Positions 46,389 through 56,301 of a stretch of 64,000 nucleotides of DNA are shown piece by piece. Position 1 is the first letter of the stretch. Each line of letters opens with the position of its first letter. A program made the translations under genes and the position numbers. Location: positions 64,945,242-65,009,241 of the forward strand of contig NC_134401.1 in the NCBI RefSeq assembly GCF_050003625.1, written 5' to 3'. Source of the stretch: Haematobia irritans (taxonomy: Eukaryota; Arthropoda; Insecta; Diptera; Muscidae). A model generated the notes under the pieces. The model did no database searches, was not told the origin of the DNA, and was given only the letters and a program-made list of their open reading frames with translations.

Positions 46389-47805
46389 CAAACCAGTATA
46401 TACAGCAGTAATTTCGGCAGGGTCGAATCTTAAATACCCACCACCAAATCAAATATTATAGTTTCCTGTGAAATTTCAGGGGGAAGATATTCTCCCAAGC
46501 AGAGCAGTTCAACCAGTAAAACCAGATAAATTGACGGATTTTACCAATGAAGACTATATCAGATTCTGGATTTAGGTTAGGTTAGGTTAAAGTGGCAGCC
46601 CGATTAAATTTCAGGCTCACTTAGACTATTCAGTCCATTGTGATACCACATTTAACTAAAAGTACCTATTACATATGGGCACTTCTAGTCTTAACCACTG
46701 AACCTTCCCTATTATTTACTTTTGTTGAACCAACCAGATTGCTCCAAAAACATTAACAAACTGCTTAAGTTAAGGTTTTCCATGTCCGCCAGTAATCTAA
46801 AGCTATATGCTTCTAAAATTCGCTTACGCCTTACACAAAAAGCAGGACACTCACACAAGAGTTCCTTTTCCTCCACATTATGACAGCTTATACAATAGTC
46901 ATTATACTTCGCACCTATAGTTTTTGCAAATTCGCCTATCAGGCAGCGACCCGTTATAGCAGATATCAGTAGTGCTATCTGACGCCTTGAGAACACTACC
47001 ATATCTAGTGTGCGGTTTAAGTTTAAATGGGGCCATATTTGCTTGGTGTCGTTACAACCCTTGCAATTCTGGATTTAAAGGACCATTTTTGTTTGAGTTT
47101 TAGAGGAATCGTTAACATCTCTTGTAAGTTTGCAAGGAAATGATGACATAACGCCTTGATTTGAAATCTAAAATCTGTAGATTTTCACCCCTATTATTTA
47201 AATGATTAGGTGAAGTAAAATCTGGAATTTTTATATTCAGTTTCGAGCAATTTTCGGGCTATAATGAAACATTGACCCATACTCACCATTTTCGGCGCGC
47301 CTCTTTATGCTCCTACAATACTTCTAGATTTCCAATTTCAGGCAAATTGGGTACAAGCTACGGTTTCTATAAGCCCAAGAAGCAAAATCGGGCAATAATA
47401 AAACATTGACCCATACTCATCATTTTCGGCGCGCCTCTCTATGGTCCGACAGTACTTCTAGATTTACAATTTCAGGCAATTTGGATAAAAGCTACGATTT
47501 CTATAAGCCCAAGAAGTGAAATCGGGAGATAGGTCTATGTGGGAGCTATACCAAAACATCGAACTGCAGACAAAAGACGAGTTTATGCAAAATTTCAGCA
47601 CGATAGCTTCATTATTGAAGACTGTAGCGTGATCACAACAGACAAACAATCAGCCAGACATACATAGAGACAGACGGACATGGTTATATCGTCTTAGAAT
47701 ATCTCCCTGACCAAGAATATATACACTTTATATACTCGGAAATCGATATTTCGATGTGATACTTATTACACCTCCGTCACCATTCTATGGTGGTGGGTAT
47801 AAAAA
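46389..47805 (+). mobile_element. Helentron/DINE-like element, family C, with nested LINE
   Basis: Starts AACCAGTATATACAGCAGTA, then GGCAGGGTCGAATCTTAAATA, and ends CACCATTCTATGGTGGTGGG then TATAA, a terminal hairpin. Interior carries two copies of a roughly 125-bp block (CATTTTCGGCGCGCCTCT near 47290 and 47420) and the AGACAGACGGACATGG block near 47670. The LINE fragment at 46575-47065 splits it. No coding capacity of its own. Confidence 0.7.
46575..47065 (-). mobile_element. 5'-truncated LINE insertion with 12-bp target duplication
   Basis: Minus-strand 491-bp insert flanked by ATTCTGGATTTA at 46563-46574 and 47066-47077. It encodes the LINE C-terminal region (SAITGRCLIGEFAKTIGAKY, CISCHNVEEKELLCE, LNLSSLLMFLEQSGW) with most of the frame still open. 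The 3' end is GGCTGCCACTTTAACCTAACC followed by further CCTAA units. The target duplication and truncated 5' end are the hallmarks of target-primed reverse transcription. Confidence 0.93.
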
Positions 47806-47824
47806 GCGGACAATTTAAGTAAGG

Positions 47825-48190
47825 ATACACTCAAACAACAGTGAACCCACTAGGAAATTTAAAAAAAAATTTTAACTAAACAAAACCAATTTTTTATAAA
47901 ATTTTAATTTAGGAAAATTTTAACCAACATCTCCAAACGCAGATGTCACGCAATCGGACGTAATTAACATTTTTCATTAGTTAAAGAAAATTTAAAGAAA
48001 TGTCTTTAATACCATACGAAGGTCAGGATGGCCGCATTATTGGTAGAATCTACAAATTTTATGAAATTTATGATCAAATTTTCACGTTAGCCACCTTTGA
48101 CTTTCGGAACAAAACATAGCCATATTCAGGGGTTTTAGACGTTCTAGCGTGATAGTATTTTACTTTTGTTATTAGTAATATTAAAAACTT
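47825..48190. mobile_element. MITE fragment related to 22275-22717
   Basis: Starts TACACTCAAACAACAGTGAA then CCCACTAGG, with AAAATTTTAACTAAACAAAA. The right part is diverged or replaced. Confidence 0.5.
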
Positions 48191-48196
48191 AAATCA

Positions 48197-49807
48197 TACA
48201 CCCAGAAAAAAATTGCCTTCGGAACTAAAGGAAAAAATGTTCATCAATTTAGTTTAGCCATTTTATTTCCATTAAGTTAAATTTTTGTTTAAAATAATAA
48301 AATTTATTTGCTTTAGTAAAAAAATCCTAAACTGAAAGCAGTTAGGAATAGTTCATTAACTATAATAAGGCATGGAATTTTACTAATACTGTTTTCTTCG
48401 TTGGGTATAAGAATTTACTAGTGAACAAGAAAATTTTATTCACTGATAACAAAGCATTCGTAAAAATAAACAAAATATGAACTAAAACCAAGTTTCCTCA
48501 AATTTAGTAAAATTTCTTATAAAATGATAATTCTGACTTCCTTTATTATAGGAAGCTTATCATACATACGAATAACACTTGGCATAGAATAATATTTTAG
48601 TTCATTCGTACTAAGAATTATTCAATCCTTTCCAAACTTAGGGAGACACACTTGTCAGAATATAGGAAATTTTCCTATATTTCTTTTATCTACCTGTAAT
48701 CGATTAGTGAGAAAAACTTATGTTCGTGATGCTGTATAAAGAAAAAAAACAGAATACCAATACCTAATGAATAAAAATTTATAAAATTTTTAGGTTATAA
48801 ATTTTACCCCAAAGCAGAACCACGAACCAAAAGTAGTTTTTGGTATATTTTTTCACTGAAATATACGTACAAGCTCCTAAATACGATCAGCAAACATTTT
48901 GTTTGCTGTTATGCCTCAATTCGATATATATTCAGATTTTTGGTCAAATACTATAGATATTCATAAAATATTGTTTTAATTATGTTAGGATAGCTCCTAA
49001 GTTGACATTTTTATCTGTTTGAGCCAAAATAAAACATGCTTTAGTATAATCGAGCTTCAAAAATAGCAGGAAATGTTTGCTATTTCAGCAAACAGTGACC
49101 GCTGTCCCTTTTTCAGCAGACTTTCTGCTGTTTTAGCAGACTTTTCTGCTGTCCCTACTAACAAATTTCTTTGGGTGTACCATTCAGTGAGGCTAACCTC
49201 TTGGAAAAAAAATTGGTTTATGATTTTTTATATTTGTAGGTATTGAAATTGTAAAAGGAGGACAAAATCGTTAGGCAGCAACTTAATAAAAGTGAGAGGT
49301 ACAAGAAGAAGAAAAAATGCGTTTTGCAGTTGATGACATTACATGGAAATTGGAAACAGTGTAATAATAAACTAATATTTCAAGGCCAGTCGATGCTGTT
49401 GATTCTTAATAAATATATTTAATATATTAATAAAACGTGTATTTTATTGAAGAAAAAATTGCCTATATAAATAAATAAAATTGTATTTAGAAACGAAGGT
49501 AAGCAGATCTAATTTTGAAGTAAAAAGGTTTACCACAAATATGTAAGATTTGTCCCAATGAATGAAAAAAGTTCAATAAAATCATTCCATATATGCATTT
49601 AATTGAGTTAAATTTTTTCATTTTGTAGTATAAGGGTACATAAATATAGGAAAATGTTAACTAATATATGGAATGCATTCTACCTAATTTCAACGAAAAT
49701 CACATCGTTCAAAAAAATAAAAATGTCTATGGCGCTATAGGAAGTTCAACTTTCTTCACTATGAGTTCATTGTAACTTAAAGAAGGCGTCACTTTTTTCT
49801 GGGTGTA
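48197..49807 (-). mobile_element. 1.6 kb TIR element (ACACCCAGAAAAAA ends), copy 2, inverted
   Basis: Left TACACCCAGAAAAAA and right CACTTTTTTCTGGGTGTA. The reverse complement follows 35331-36629 block by block. It is longer because of a nested insertion of about 410 bp (48770-49180). Confidence 0.8.
48770..49180. mobile_element. Nested insertion (AGCAGAAAAGTCTGC-rich repeat)
   Basis: Absent from the copy at 35331-36629, where TAATAGGTAATATTCAGTGA continues uninterrupted. Contains GTTTGCTGAAATAGCAAAC-type inverted motifs and ends ACAAATTTCTTTGGGTGTAC. The left end is not clear. Confidence 0.6.
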
Positions 49808-50062
49808 AATTTAATTTCATGAACAATTAAAAAATCAGTGGGTATGGTATTATAAAGCAAGACAATATCGCAAAAATCCGTAGGTGTAATTGAAATTGTA
49901 TTTGACATTGTGAATCTGTCCGTAACGTCAAATTTCATGTATTTCAGCGTGTTATAGAGTTTCCAAGTTTGTTTACATTACAGAGTAGTTAGTGTAAGAA
50001 GAATATTGTTCACGTTACCGCGAGAGCACAGTATTTTTTTTTTCCTTTTTTAGTTATATTAA

Positions 50063-50654
50063 CCCAGCAAAAACTGAGTAAGTACTAGTGATTCTTTCAG
50101 TAATACCGGTAATCAAAAAGTTACTACTTGCAGTATTACCTGGGATTTAAAAATAATAACTTACCTGTGTAGGCAAAAAGTGATTCATTCTATTAATACA
50201 GGTAATGAAAATCATATCTTGAGGTCCGGGTTCGGCTCTACAGTGGGCACCGTTAATAGTAGCGATAAGTAATGCCAAATTATATTTCAGAAAAAATTGC
50301 CAATAAATATACCTTTGTTTTCTAAACTTGTATAGTACATAATTTATATTACAAAATAACATCTTTGAATAGATCCATGTCGTGGAGCGTGGTATAGTGT
50401 GTTGGATTACAAAACAACAGGGGTGAGTTCGCACTTTTTAGGTATCTTTATGGTAAAGATATTATTTTTGGAGAGCTGATATGCTTGCGAAGAAGTACTT
50501 ATTTTTCGACTGCTGGTATGCTTGCACGGAAGTACTTTCCTCCAATGTCATGCCCGTGTAAAAGTATTACTACTGATATATGTGCGAGGAAGTTGTTACC
50601 AATTTGGCGCAGGCATACTTGTACTCATACCTGGTAATAGGAGTTTTTGCTGGG
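50063..50654. mobile_element. CCCAGCAAAAACT MITE with tRNA-like stretch, copy 1
   Basis: Perfect inverted ends CCCAGCAAAAACT and AGTTTTTGCTGGG. Interior motifs TACCGGTAAT and GGTATTACC-type repeat in both orientations. At 50382-50435 GTGGAGCGTGGTATAGTG and GTGAGTTCGCAC recall A and B boxes. A close copy is at 52089-52661. TTAA precedes the left end, but AAGT follows the right, so a piggyBac-type TTAA duplication is not supported. Confidence 0.82.
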
Positions 50655-50990
50655 AAGTCAAGATTTTTTTTCATGAACTAAAATAGAATTAAATTGGCTT
50701 TAGTGCTATGTAGGGTTCACTTTTCTGGAGTGTACATTTAAGAGACCATTTTTAAGCCTTTTTCTTGATGTGCTATCAAAGTCCTTAAACAACGTGTTAA
50801 CAACAACTACAATTTCCAAATTCAGTATAAATAATCTCCTATTTATGAACGCTTTTTTTGCTTTGTATGTTAATCAATATACAACAAATCATCAAATTTA
50901 AAGACGATTACGTTCATTTCGAAGAATTTTTCACGTCTTTTGCTATGTATTTTTTTTCTATAATTTAAAGACCTTTCGTAAAATTGAACG
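50655..50990. repeat. Right-end fragment of the 22.3 kb MITE family and unassigned sequence
   Basis: 50660-50736 reads CATGAACTAAAATAGAATTA and GGGTTCACTTTTCTGGAGTG, matching the right end of 22275-22717. The remainder is AT-rich and unassigned. Confidence 0.5.
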
Positions 50991-51283
50991 TACACACAAA
51001 AAATTTTTTTCTGATTCAATCACGAAATTAATTGATCCAATTAATTTTTTAATTGAAATGTCTTCAATCACAGAAATGATAGTATCAATTAAAAAATTAA
51101 TTGAAGGTCAATTAAAAAATTAATTGATCCAATTAAAAAATTAATTGATACTATTAATTTTTGTGATTGATTTTTGTTTCAATTAAAAAATTTGTTGATT
51201 CAATTAAATTTTTAATTGAATATTTTTTAAAACTCAATTAAAATTTTAATTAGAAAATTTTTCGTGAAATTTTTTTCTGTGTA
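50991..51283. mobile_element. Foldback MITE built of TCAATTAAAAAATTAATTGA
   Basis: Ends TACACACAAAAAATTTTTTTC and GAAATTTTTTTCTGTGTA-type inverted sequence. The interior has many ATTAATTGA/TCAATTAAT palindromes, so it can fold on itself throughout. A diverged copy lies at 61565-61760. Confidence 0.75.
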
Positions 51284-51452
51284 AATTCATTCAACCGTTC
51301 GCTTTTTAGAAAAGTCAATGTAATGAATTTGGAGTTCGTTCAATAGGTTTTTTTCTAAATTGGGTATTCTTTAACCAGAGTTGTGTCTCTTTTTAATCTC
51401 TTTTCAATTCCATGCAAACATAACATTATTTAACAGAAACATACATTTGTTT

Positions 51453-51524
51453 GCCACGTGGAGCAGTGGTTAGCATGTCTGCCTTGTATACAACGGGTCG
51501 TGGGTTTAATCCCTGCTCCGACCG
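51453..51524 (+). pseudogene. tRNA-like module B
   Basis: TGGAGCAGTGGTTAGCATGT and GGGTTTAATCCC at tRNA spacing, 3' end CTGCTCCGACCG. Stems are imperfect. Module A, expected on the left in the dual element, is absent here. Confidence 0.6.
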
Positions 51525-52088
51525 AACACTTTTTTTAATTTACACATTTATATTTATACTATATTAAATTTTTATAATGAAACTTCGAAATGTGGGTTAT
51601 TAAAGATTTATAGTCAGTAACAGTGCTTGATATAAACGAAATTGACTGATTTTTGGATAAAATATTATTTTTTTATTGCAAAAATAACAATTTTGTAACA
51701 AAAAACTGTTTTTTGTACAAAACTTTAAAATTTGGAAGGAATTCAAAAACTCTAACAAAAGAAGAACGTGAAGTCGAGTATAAACATACATAAATAATTT
51801 TATAATTTACACCTAAATTTATTTAGGCGTGGACAGTTTTGTAGTAGCATTTAACACCATTTTAAATGCATTTAAAACTTTTCGTGTTTAGAAATACAAA
51901 TAAATATGAATATATATTAACGAATATTTTTGTACTTAACTTCATTTTTACCTTTAAGGCTGGTATTAAGTTGGCAATATCGCTCTAAAATGACCATGTT
52001 TTCCCTTTTACTTTTCTTTAATAATTAATTTTAAAGAAAATAAACATTTCCAGTTGTTGCTTTGGATCATTCCCCACCAAGTTATTCT

Positions 52089-52661
52089 CCCAGCAAAAAC
52101 TGGGTAAGCACTAGTGATTCTTTCAGTACTACCGGTAATCAAAAAGTTACTACTTGCAGTATTACCTGGGATTTAAAAATAATAACTTACCTGTGTAGGC
52201 AAAAAGCTATTAATACCGGTAATCAAAATCCTATCTTGAGGTCCGGGTTTGGCTCTACAGTGGGCACTGTTAATAGTTGCAAAAAGTAATGCTAAATTGC
52301 ATTTCAGAAAAAATATTAATTGATAATGGCAATAAAGTTGTATATTACATAATTTATATTCCCAAATAAGATCATTGAATAGATCAATACCGTGGAGCGT
52401 GGTATAGTGTGTTGGATTACAAAACAAAAGTGATGAGTTCGAACTTTGAGTATCTTTATGGCAAAGCTATCATTTTTGGTGAGCTGGTATGCTTGCGAAG
52501 AAGTACTTATTTTTCAACTGCTGGTATGCTTGCACCGAAGTACTTTCCTCCAATGACATGCACGTGTAAAAGTATTACTGCTGATATATGTACGAGGAAG
52601 TTGTTACCAATTCAGCGCAGGCATACTTGTACTCATACCTGGTAATAGGAGTTTTTGCTGG
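52089..52661. mobile_element. CCCAGCAAAAACT MITE with tRNA-like stretch, copy 2
   Basis: Same ends and order as 50063-50654, with small indels (for example around 52200-52215). tRNA-like stretch at 52391-52441 (GTGGAGCGTGGTATAGTG, GAGTTCGAAC), where the B-box is better preserved than in copy 1. Inserted within segmental unit A. Confidence 0.82.
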
Positions 52662-53090
52662 CCTGTGTTAGAGATTCGAGTTTTGCAGCTAAAATGAAAA
52701 ATAATTTTAGCTGCAAAATTCGTACTTAATGCCCGCTTTTATTTTTGAAAGTGTCCGTCAACTCCTCTTGGACTACTTATTAATAAAGAGGAGCTAAACT
52801 TTGTTTTTATACATTTTACTGTTTAATTTTTCACTGTTTCATCCTTTTTTAATTTTACTGTCCCAACTCTAAAAAGAGTATAGTGCCCTTTCTTTATTTT
52901 TATGAAGATCCCTTTGTAATTTTTGTATATATTTCACCGTTTTTTTAATTTCCTTTGTCTGAATATTTTGACTTACTTGTTTTACGTTCCGATTTCTTTT
53001 AACGAACCAAGAAAAAAATTGTGCCCTTAATGTGAAAATGATGAACAAAACACATGTCCTCACATACATAAAATGCTGCTCTCACACCCT

Positions 53091-53262
53091 CAAAAAAAAT
53101 CGCCTATCTAACATATGTTCCAAACATATTTTGCAGGAAGCACATATATTATTGGATACTGCCGAATCATTAATATGTTTGTTTAATGTGAACATATTAT
53201 ATGTTTGGAAGCATTTTGAGCCCAAAAATATTATATGCTTGGAAGAATTTTCCCCATAGACG
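53091..53262. repeat. Fragment of the AACATATGTTTGG MITE family
   Basis: ACCCTCAAAAAAAATCGCC and ACATATGTTCCAAACATATT match the end of 31385-31822. Truncated where the next element starts. Confidence 0.65.
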
Positions 53263-53389
53263 ATTGTGCTCATTCCCTAACATATTTTTCACTTCCACGA
53301 ATATTTTTAGTTCTTGGCACCTTTTTCTGTAATACAAATAATGTTGAAGAAATTATTCAATTTTATATATTTTTTTTAATTTTACCTTT

Positions 53390-53461
53390 CGCCTGGACGG
53401 AGAATCGAACCGAGGACCATACAGTTTGTAAGCCAACACACTACCACTGGGCTACGTAGCT
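53390..53461 (-). pseudogene. tRNA-like module A
   Basis: Minus strand: TAGCCCAGTGG (A-box-like), loop CTTACAA, GGTTCGATTC (B box), CCGTCCAGGCG at the 3' end. Matches 18882-18954. Confidence 0.65.
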
Positions 53462-53525
53462 GTTATAGTCACCAGTAGACAATTATCGTTATAAATTACA
53501 TTTATATAGCATAGTTTGCAGCGCC

Positions 53526-54529
53526 CACGAGCCCATGCAAACATAACATTATTTAACAGAAACATACATGTGTTGGCAACGTGGAACAGTGGTTAGCATG
53601 TCTGCCGTGCATGCAAAGGGTCGTGGGTTCAATCCCTGCTCCGACCGAACACCAATTGTTTTTTTTTTTTTGTTAATTTACACATTGATATTTATACTAT
53701 ATTAAAGTTTTATAATGAAACTTCGAAATGTGGTTTATTAAAGATTTACAGTCAGAAACAGTGCTTGATATAAACGAAATGGAGTGAGTTTGTTGATAAA
53801 ATATTACTTTTTAATTGCAAAAATAACAAGTTTGTAACAAAAAACTGTTTTTGATATAAAAGTTTGAAATTTTGGAAGGAATTCAAAAACTCCAATAAAA
53901 GAAGAACGTGGAGTCGAGTATAAACATACATAAATAATGCAATAATATACACATAAATTTATTTTGACGTGAAAAGTTTTTTCTAGCATTTAACACCATT
54001 CTAAATGCATTTAAAACTTATCGTGTTTTGTACTTAATTTCATTTTTAACTTTAAGGCCGGTATTAAGTTGGCATTATCGCTCTAAAATGACCATGTTTT
54101 GCATATTACTTTTCTTTAATAATTCATTTTAAAGCATATAAACTTTTTCAATTGTTTTAGTGCAAAACTTTAACTTAATGCCCGCTTTTATATTTGAAGG
54201 TGTCCGTCAACTCCTCTTGGACTACTTATTAATAAAGAGGAACTAAACTTTGTTTTTATACATTTTACTGTATAATTTTTCAATATTTCCTCCTTTTTTC
54301 ATTTTACTGTCCCGACTCTAAAAAGAGTATAGTGCCCTTTCGTTATTTTTATGATGATCCCTTCGTATTTTGTGTATATTTTCCACCATTTTAATTTCCT
54401 TTGCCTGAATATTTTGACTTACTCCTCGTACGTTCCGTTTTCTTTTAACGAAGCAAGAAAAATGGTGTACCCATAATGCCAAAATGATAAACAAAACACA
54501 TGTCCACACATATTTAAAATGTTGCTCTC
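53526..54529. repeat. Segmental duplication unit B
   Basis: Matches unit A at 51420-53090 without the CCCAGCAAAAACT insertion. The second half (TAATGCCCGCTTTTATATTT, CTCTAAAAAGAGTATAGTGC) is close to 52720-53050. Confidence 0.85.
53575..53647 (+). pseudogene. tRNA-like module B
   Basis: TGGAACAGTGGTTAGCATGT, CGTGGGTTCAATCCCTGCTC and CGACCGAACACC, the last also found in the SINE head at 41030-41080 in related form (GACTAAACACC). Confidence 0.6.
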
Positions 54530-55495
54530 AAGGCGAAAACACATACTGTTTTTTTTTTTTCAAATGTCTATTCTCTTGGTTCCGAATTCCTATTCTCTTT
54601 ATTCCGAATACTCATTCTAATATTCCAATTAAATAATATTTAGACTTAAGCATATACAATTTTTGGCCTTATCATAAAACAGTTTTTCAAAACAACATAC
54701 AAGCGGTTTAACAAAAATTGCTCTCTTTTGATTCTCTCGGTGTATTATGTTGATATCTTTCGTCAACCCTCCCGGTTTCATCTCTATTTCTTTCTCTATA
54801 CACTCTCTGTCGCTCTCTGAATAAAATATCGCAACATATATATGTTTACTCGAAATTTGTAAAATTATATAAGTTTGCATTCACACATATAATTTTTATG
54901 AAACATGCATGCCCCAAGCATAATATATTCTAACATATTAACATACGTGTCCCAAACATTTAGTGCTAGTTTGGGAACATTACATGTTTGCACTTAAATA
55001 TATTGTGTTTAAAAATTGTGTCCGAAACACATTTTGTTTATATCGGAACATATGAAAAACATATTTTTCTAACAGTGCAAGGCGAAAACACATGCTGTTT
55101 TTTTCAAATGTCTATTCTCTTTCCGAAAAAAATACAAGCAGTTTCACAGAAATTGCTCTCTTTTGATACTCTCGCTGTTGATATCTTTCGTGAACCCTCC
55201 CGGTTTCTATCTCTATTTATTTCTCTATAATCTCTCTCTGTCGCTCTCTGTATAAAATATCACAACATTACTCGAAATTTTTAAATTTATATATGTTTAC
55301 ATTCACACATATTATTTTTATGGAACACTCATGCCCCACACATAATATATTCTAACATATTAACATATGTGTCCCAAACATTTAGTGCTAGTTAAGGAAC
55401 ATTACATGTTTGCACTTAAATATATTGTGTTTAAAAATTGTGCCCGAAACACATTTTGTTTATATAGGAACATATGAAAAACATAGTTTTCTAAC
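54530..55495. repeat. Tandem duplication of a MITE-containing segment
   Basis: AAGGCGAAAACACAT occurs at 54530 and 55079. Both units continue through CTTTCGTCAACCCTCCCGG (or GTGAACC), TAATATATTCTAACATATTA and CATTTAGTGCTAGTT to ATTTTTCTAACAGTG or TAGTTTTCTAACAGGG. The second unit lacks about 130 bp. Contains AACATATGTTTGG-family sequence. Confidence 0.85.
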
Positions 55496-56073
55496 AGGGT
55501 GGTGACTATTGTTTTTTTTTTCAAACAAACAAATTGTTTTACAATATATTTATTACAAATTTAATTATTGTGAATTTTATATTGATTAAATAAAAGAAAT
55601 AATTAAAAACATTAACTTTTTACAATATATTGCAACAGTCTTAGAACATTTCTTTTCTCACTCAGAGAAGGAGTAGGATCACCTCAAACCTGTTTCAAGA
55701 ACACAATGTTATTTTTGGATTTGAAACATGTAACATATTTGTCGCAACCATGTTATTTTTACGGATTTTGAGTTTGCCGAGAAAAGAAAATTTTTGAGAC
55801 AAAATGTTCAATATTTCCCATCGAAAAATAATATTTTGCTCTTGACACATGTATTAGGCGTGTGATATGCTTCCCAAAACTATTGTTGAAATTACTAAAT
55901 TGCCACTATAATGAGATGAACCCACTCTCAAATTGGTGGTGAAAACCAGATATTATTCAATCCCAATTAAACCGACATTCATTAACCCGCTCTAGGATAT
56001 GTATTTTGGTTGCAATCAATAAAACTTCGGTCAAATGTCTACGCCACATAAAATATTGAAAACAAAAACTTAC
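55496..56073. other. No gene; intron-like sequence next to the exon
   Basis: 55690-55860 shares GACCATGTT-like motifs with the element at 11679-12619. The last bases form the 5' splice site of the adjacent minus-strand exon (GTAAGT read on the minus strand). Confidence 0.5.
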
Positions 56074-56301
56074 CCGAGTAGTAACTGTCAAGGCTTAGCA
56101 AATCCTCATCCATATCATCGTCATCCAAGTAATCTAATTCGTTCGTAGCTTCCTCTGGATCTTCTTCTGCGTCTTTAACTTCCTTTCCACTTTGCATTTT
56201 TCGGTCGGGTTTGGGAGATTTTGAATTTTCAGAAATTTCTTCCTTTTCTTCATGTTCACTTGTCAACATTGTATCCGCTGGATGATTATCCTCAATATGA
56301 C
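56074..56301 (-). CDS. Internal coding exon of an unidentified minus-strand gene, acidic
   Basis: On the minus strand an acceptor (TATTAATTTTAG) precedes and a consensus donor (G|GTAAGT) follows 228 bp of open sequence. Frame: two bases of a split codon, 75 full codons, and one base of the next, so it is a phase 1-1 exon that could be skipped without a frameshift. The peptide begins HIEDNHPADTM, continues EHEEKEEISENSKSP and KPDRKMQSGKEV, and ends with a very acidic stretch (LDYLDDDDMDEDLLSLDSYY) and SG. No hydrophobic segment or known domain is visible; it looks like a flexible acidic linker. Codon use and splice signals set it apart from every other open frame in the window. I do not recognise the gene. 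Flanking exons are not visible and may lie outside the window. Confidence 0.72.

Larger units (their letters stand above)
51420..53090. repeat. Segmental duplication unit A (partner 53526-54529)
   Basis: From ATGCAAACATAACATTATTT to CACATGTCCTCACATA this unit matches 53526-54529 in order. It differs mainly by carrying the MITE at 52089-52661 plus some flanking bases. It includes one tRNA-like module B near its left end. Confidence 0.85.
53265..53930. mobile_element. Dual tRNA-like TIR element, copy lacking its left end
   Basis: Order: TTCCACGAATATTTTTAGTT, module A on minus (53390-53461), spacer with TTTATATAGCATAGTTTGCA, module B on plus (53575-53647), then the right arm (TGCTTGATATAAACGAAATG, AACAAAAAACTG). 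It matches 57780-58450 in order and orientation. The right arm is the start of segmental unit B. Confidence 0.75.

Noticed and set aside
46573..46592. Interstitial telomere repeat (TTAGG)n
   Set aside because: It is the 3' tail of the LINE inserted at 46575-47065, bounded by a target duplication.
50061..50658. piggyBac-type element (TTAA then CCC ... GGG)
   Set aside because: TTAA is present only on the left; the right flank is AAGT, and the other copy at 52089 has no TTAA on either side.
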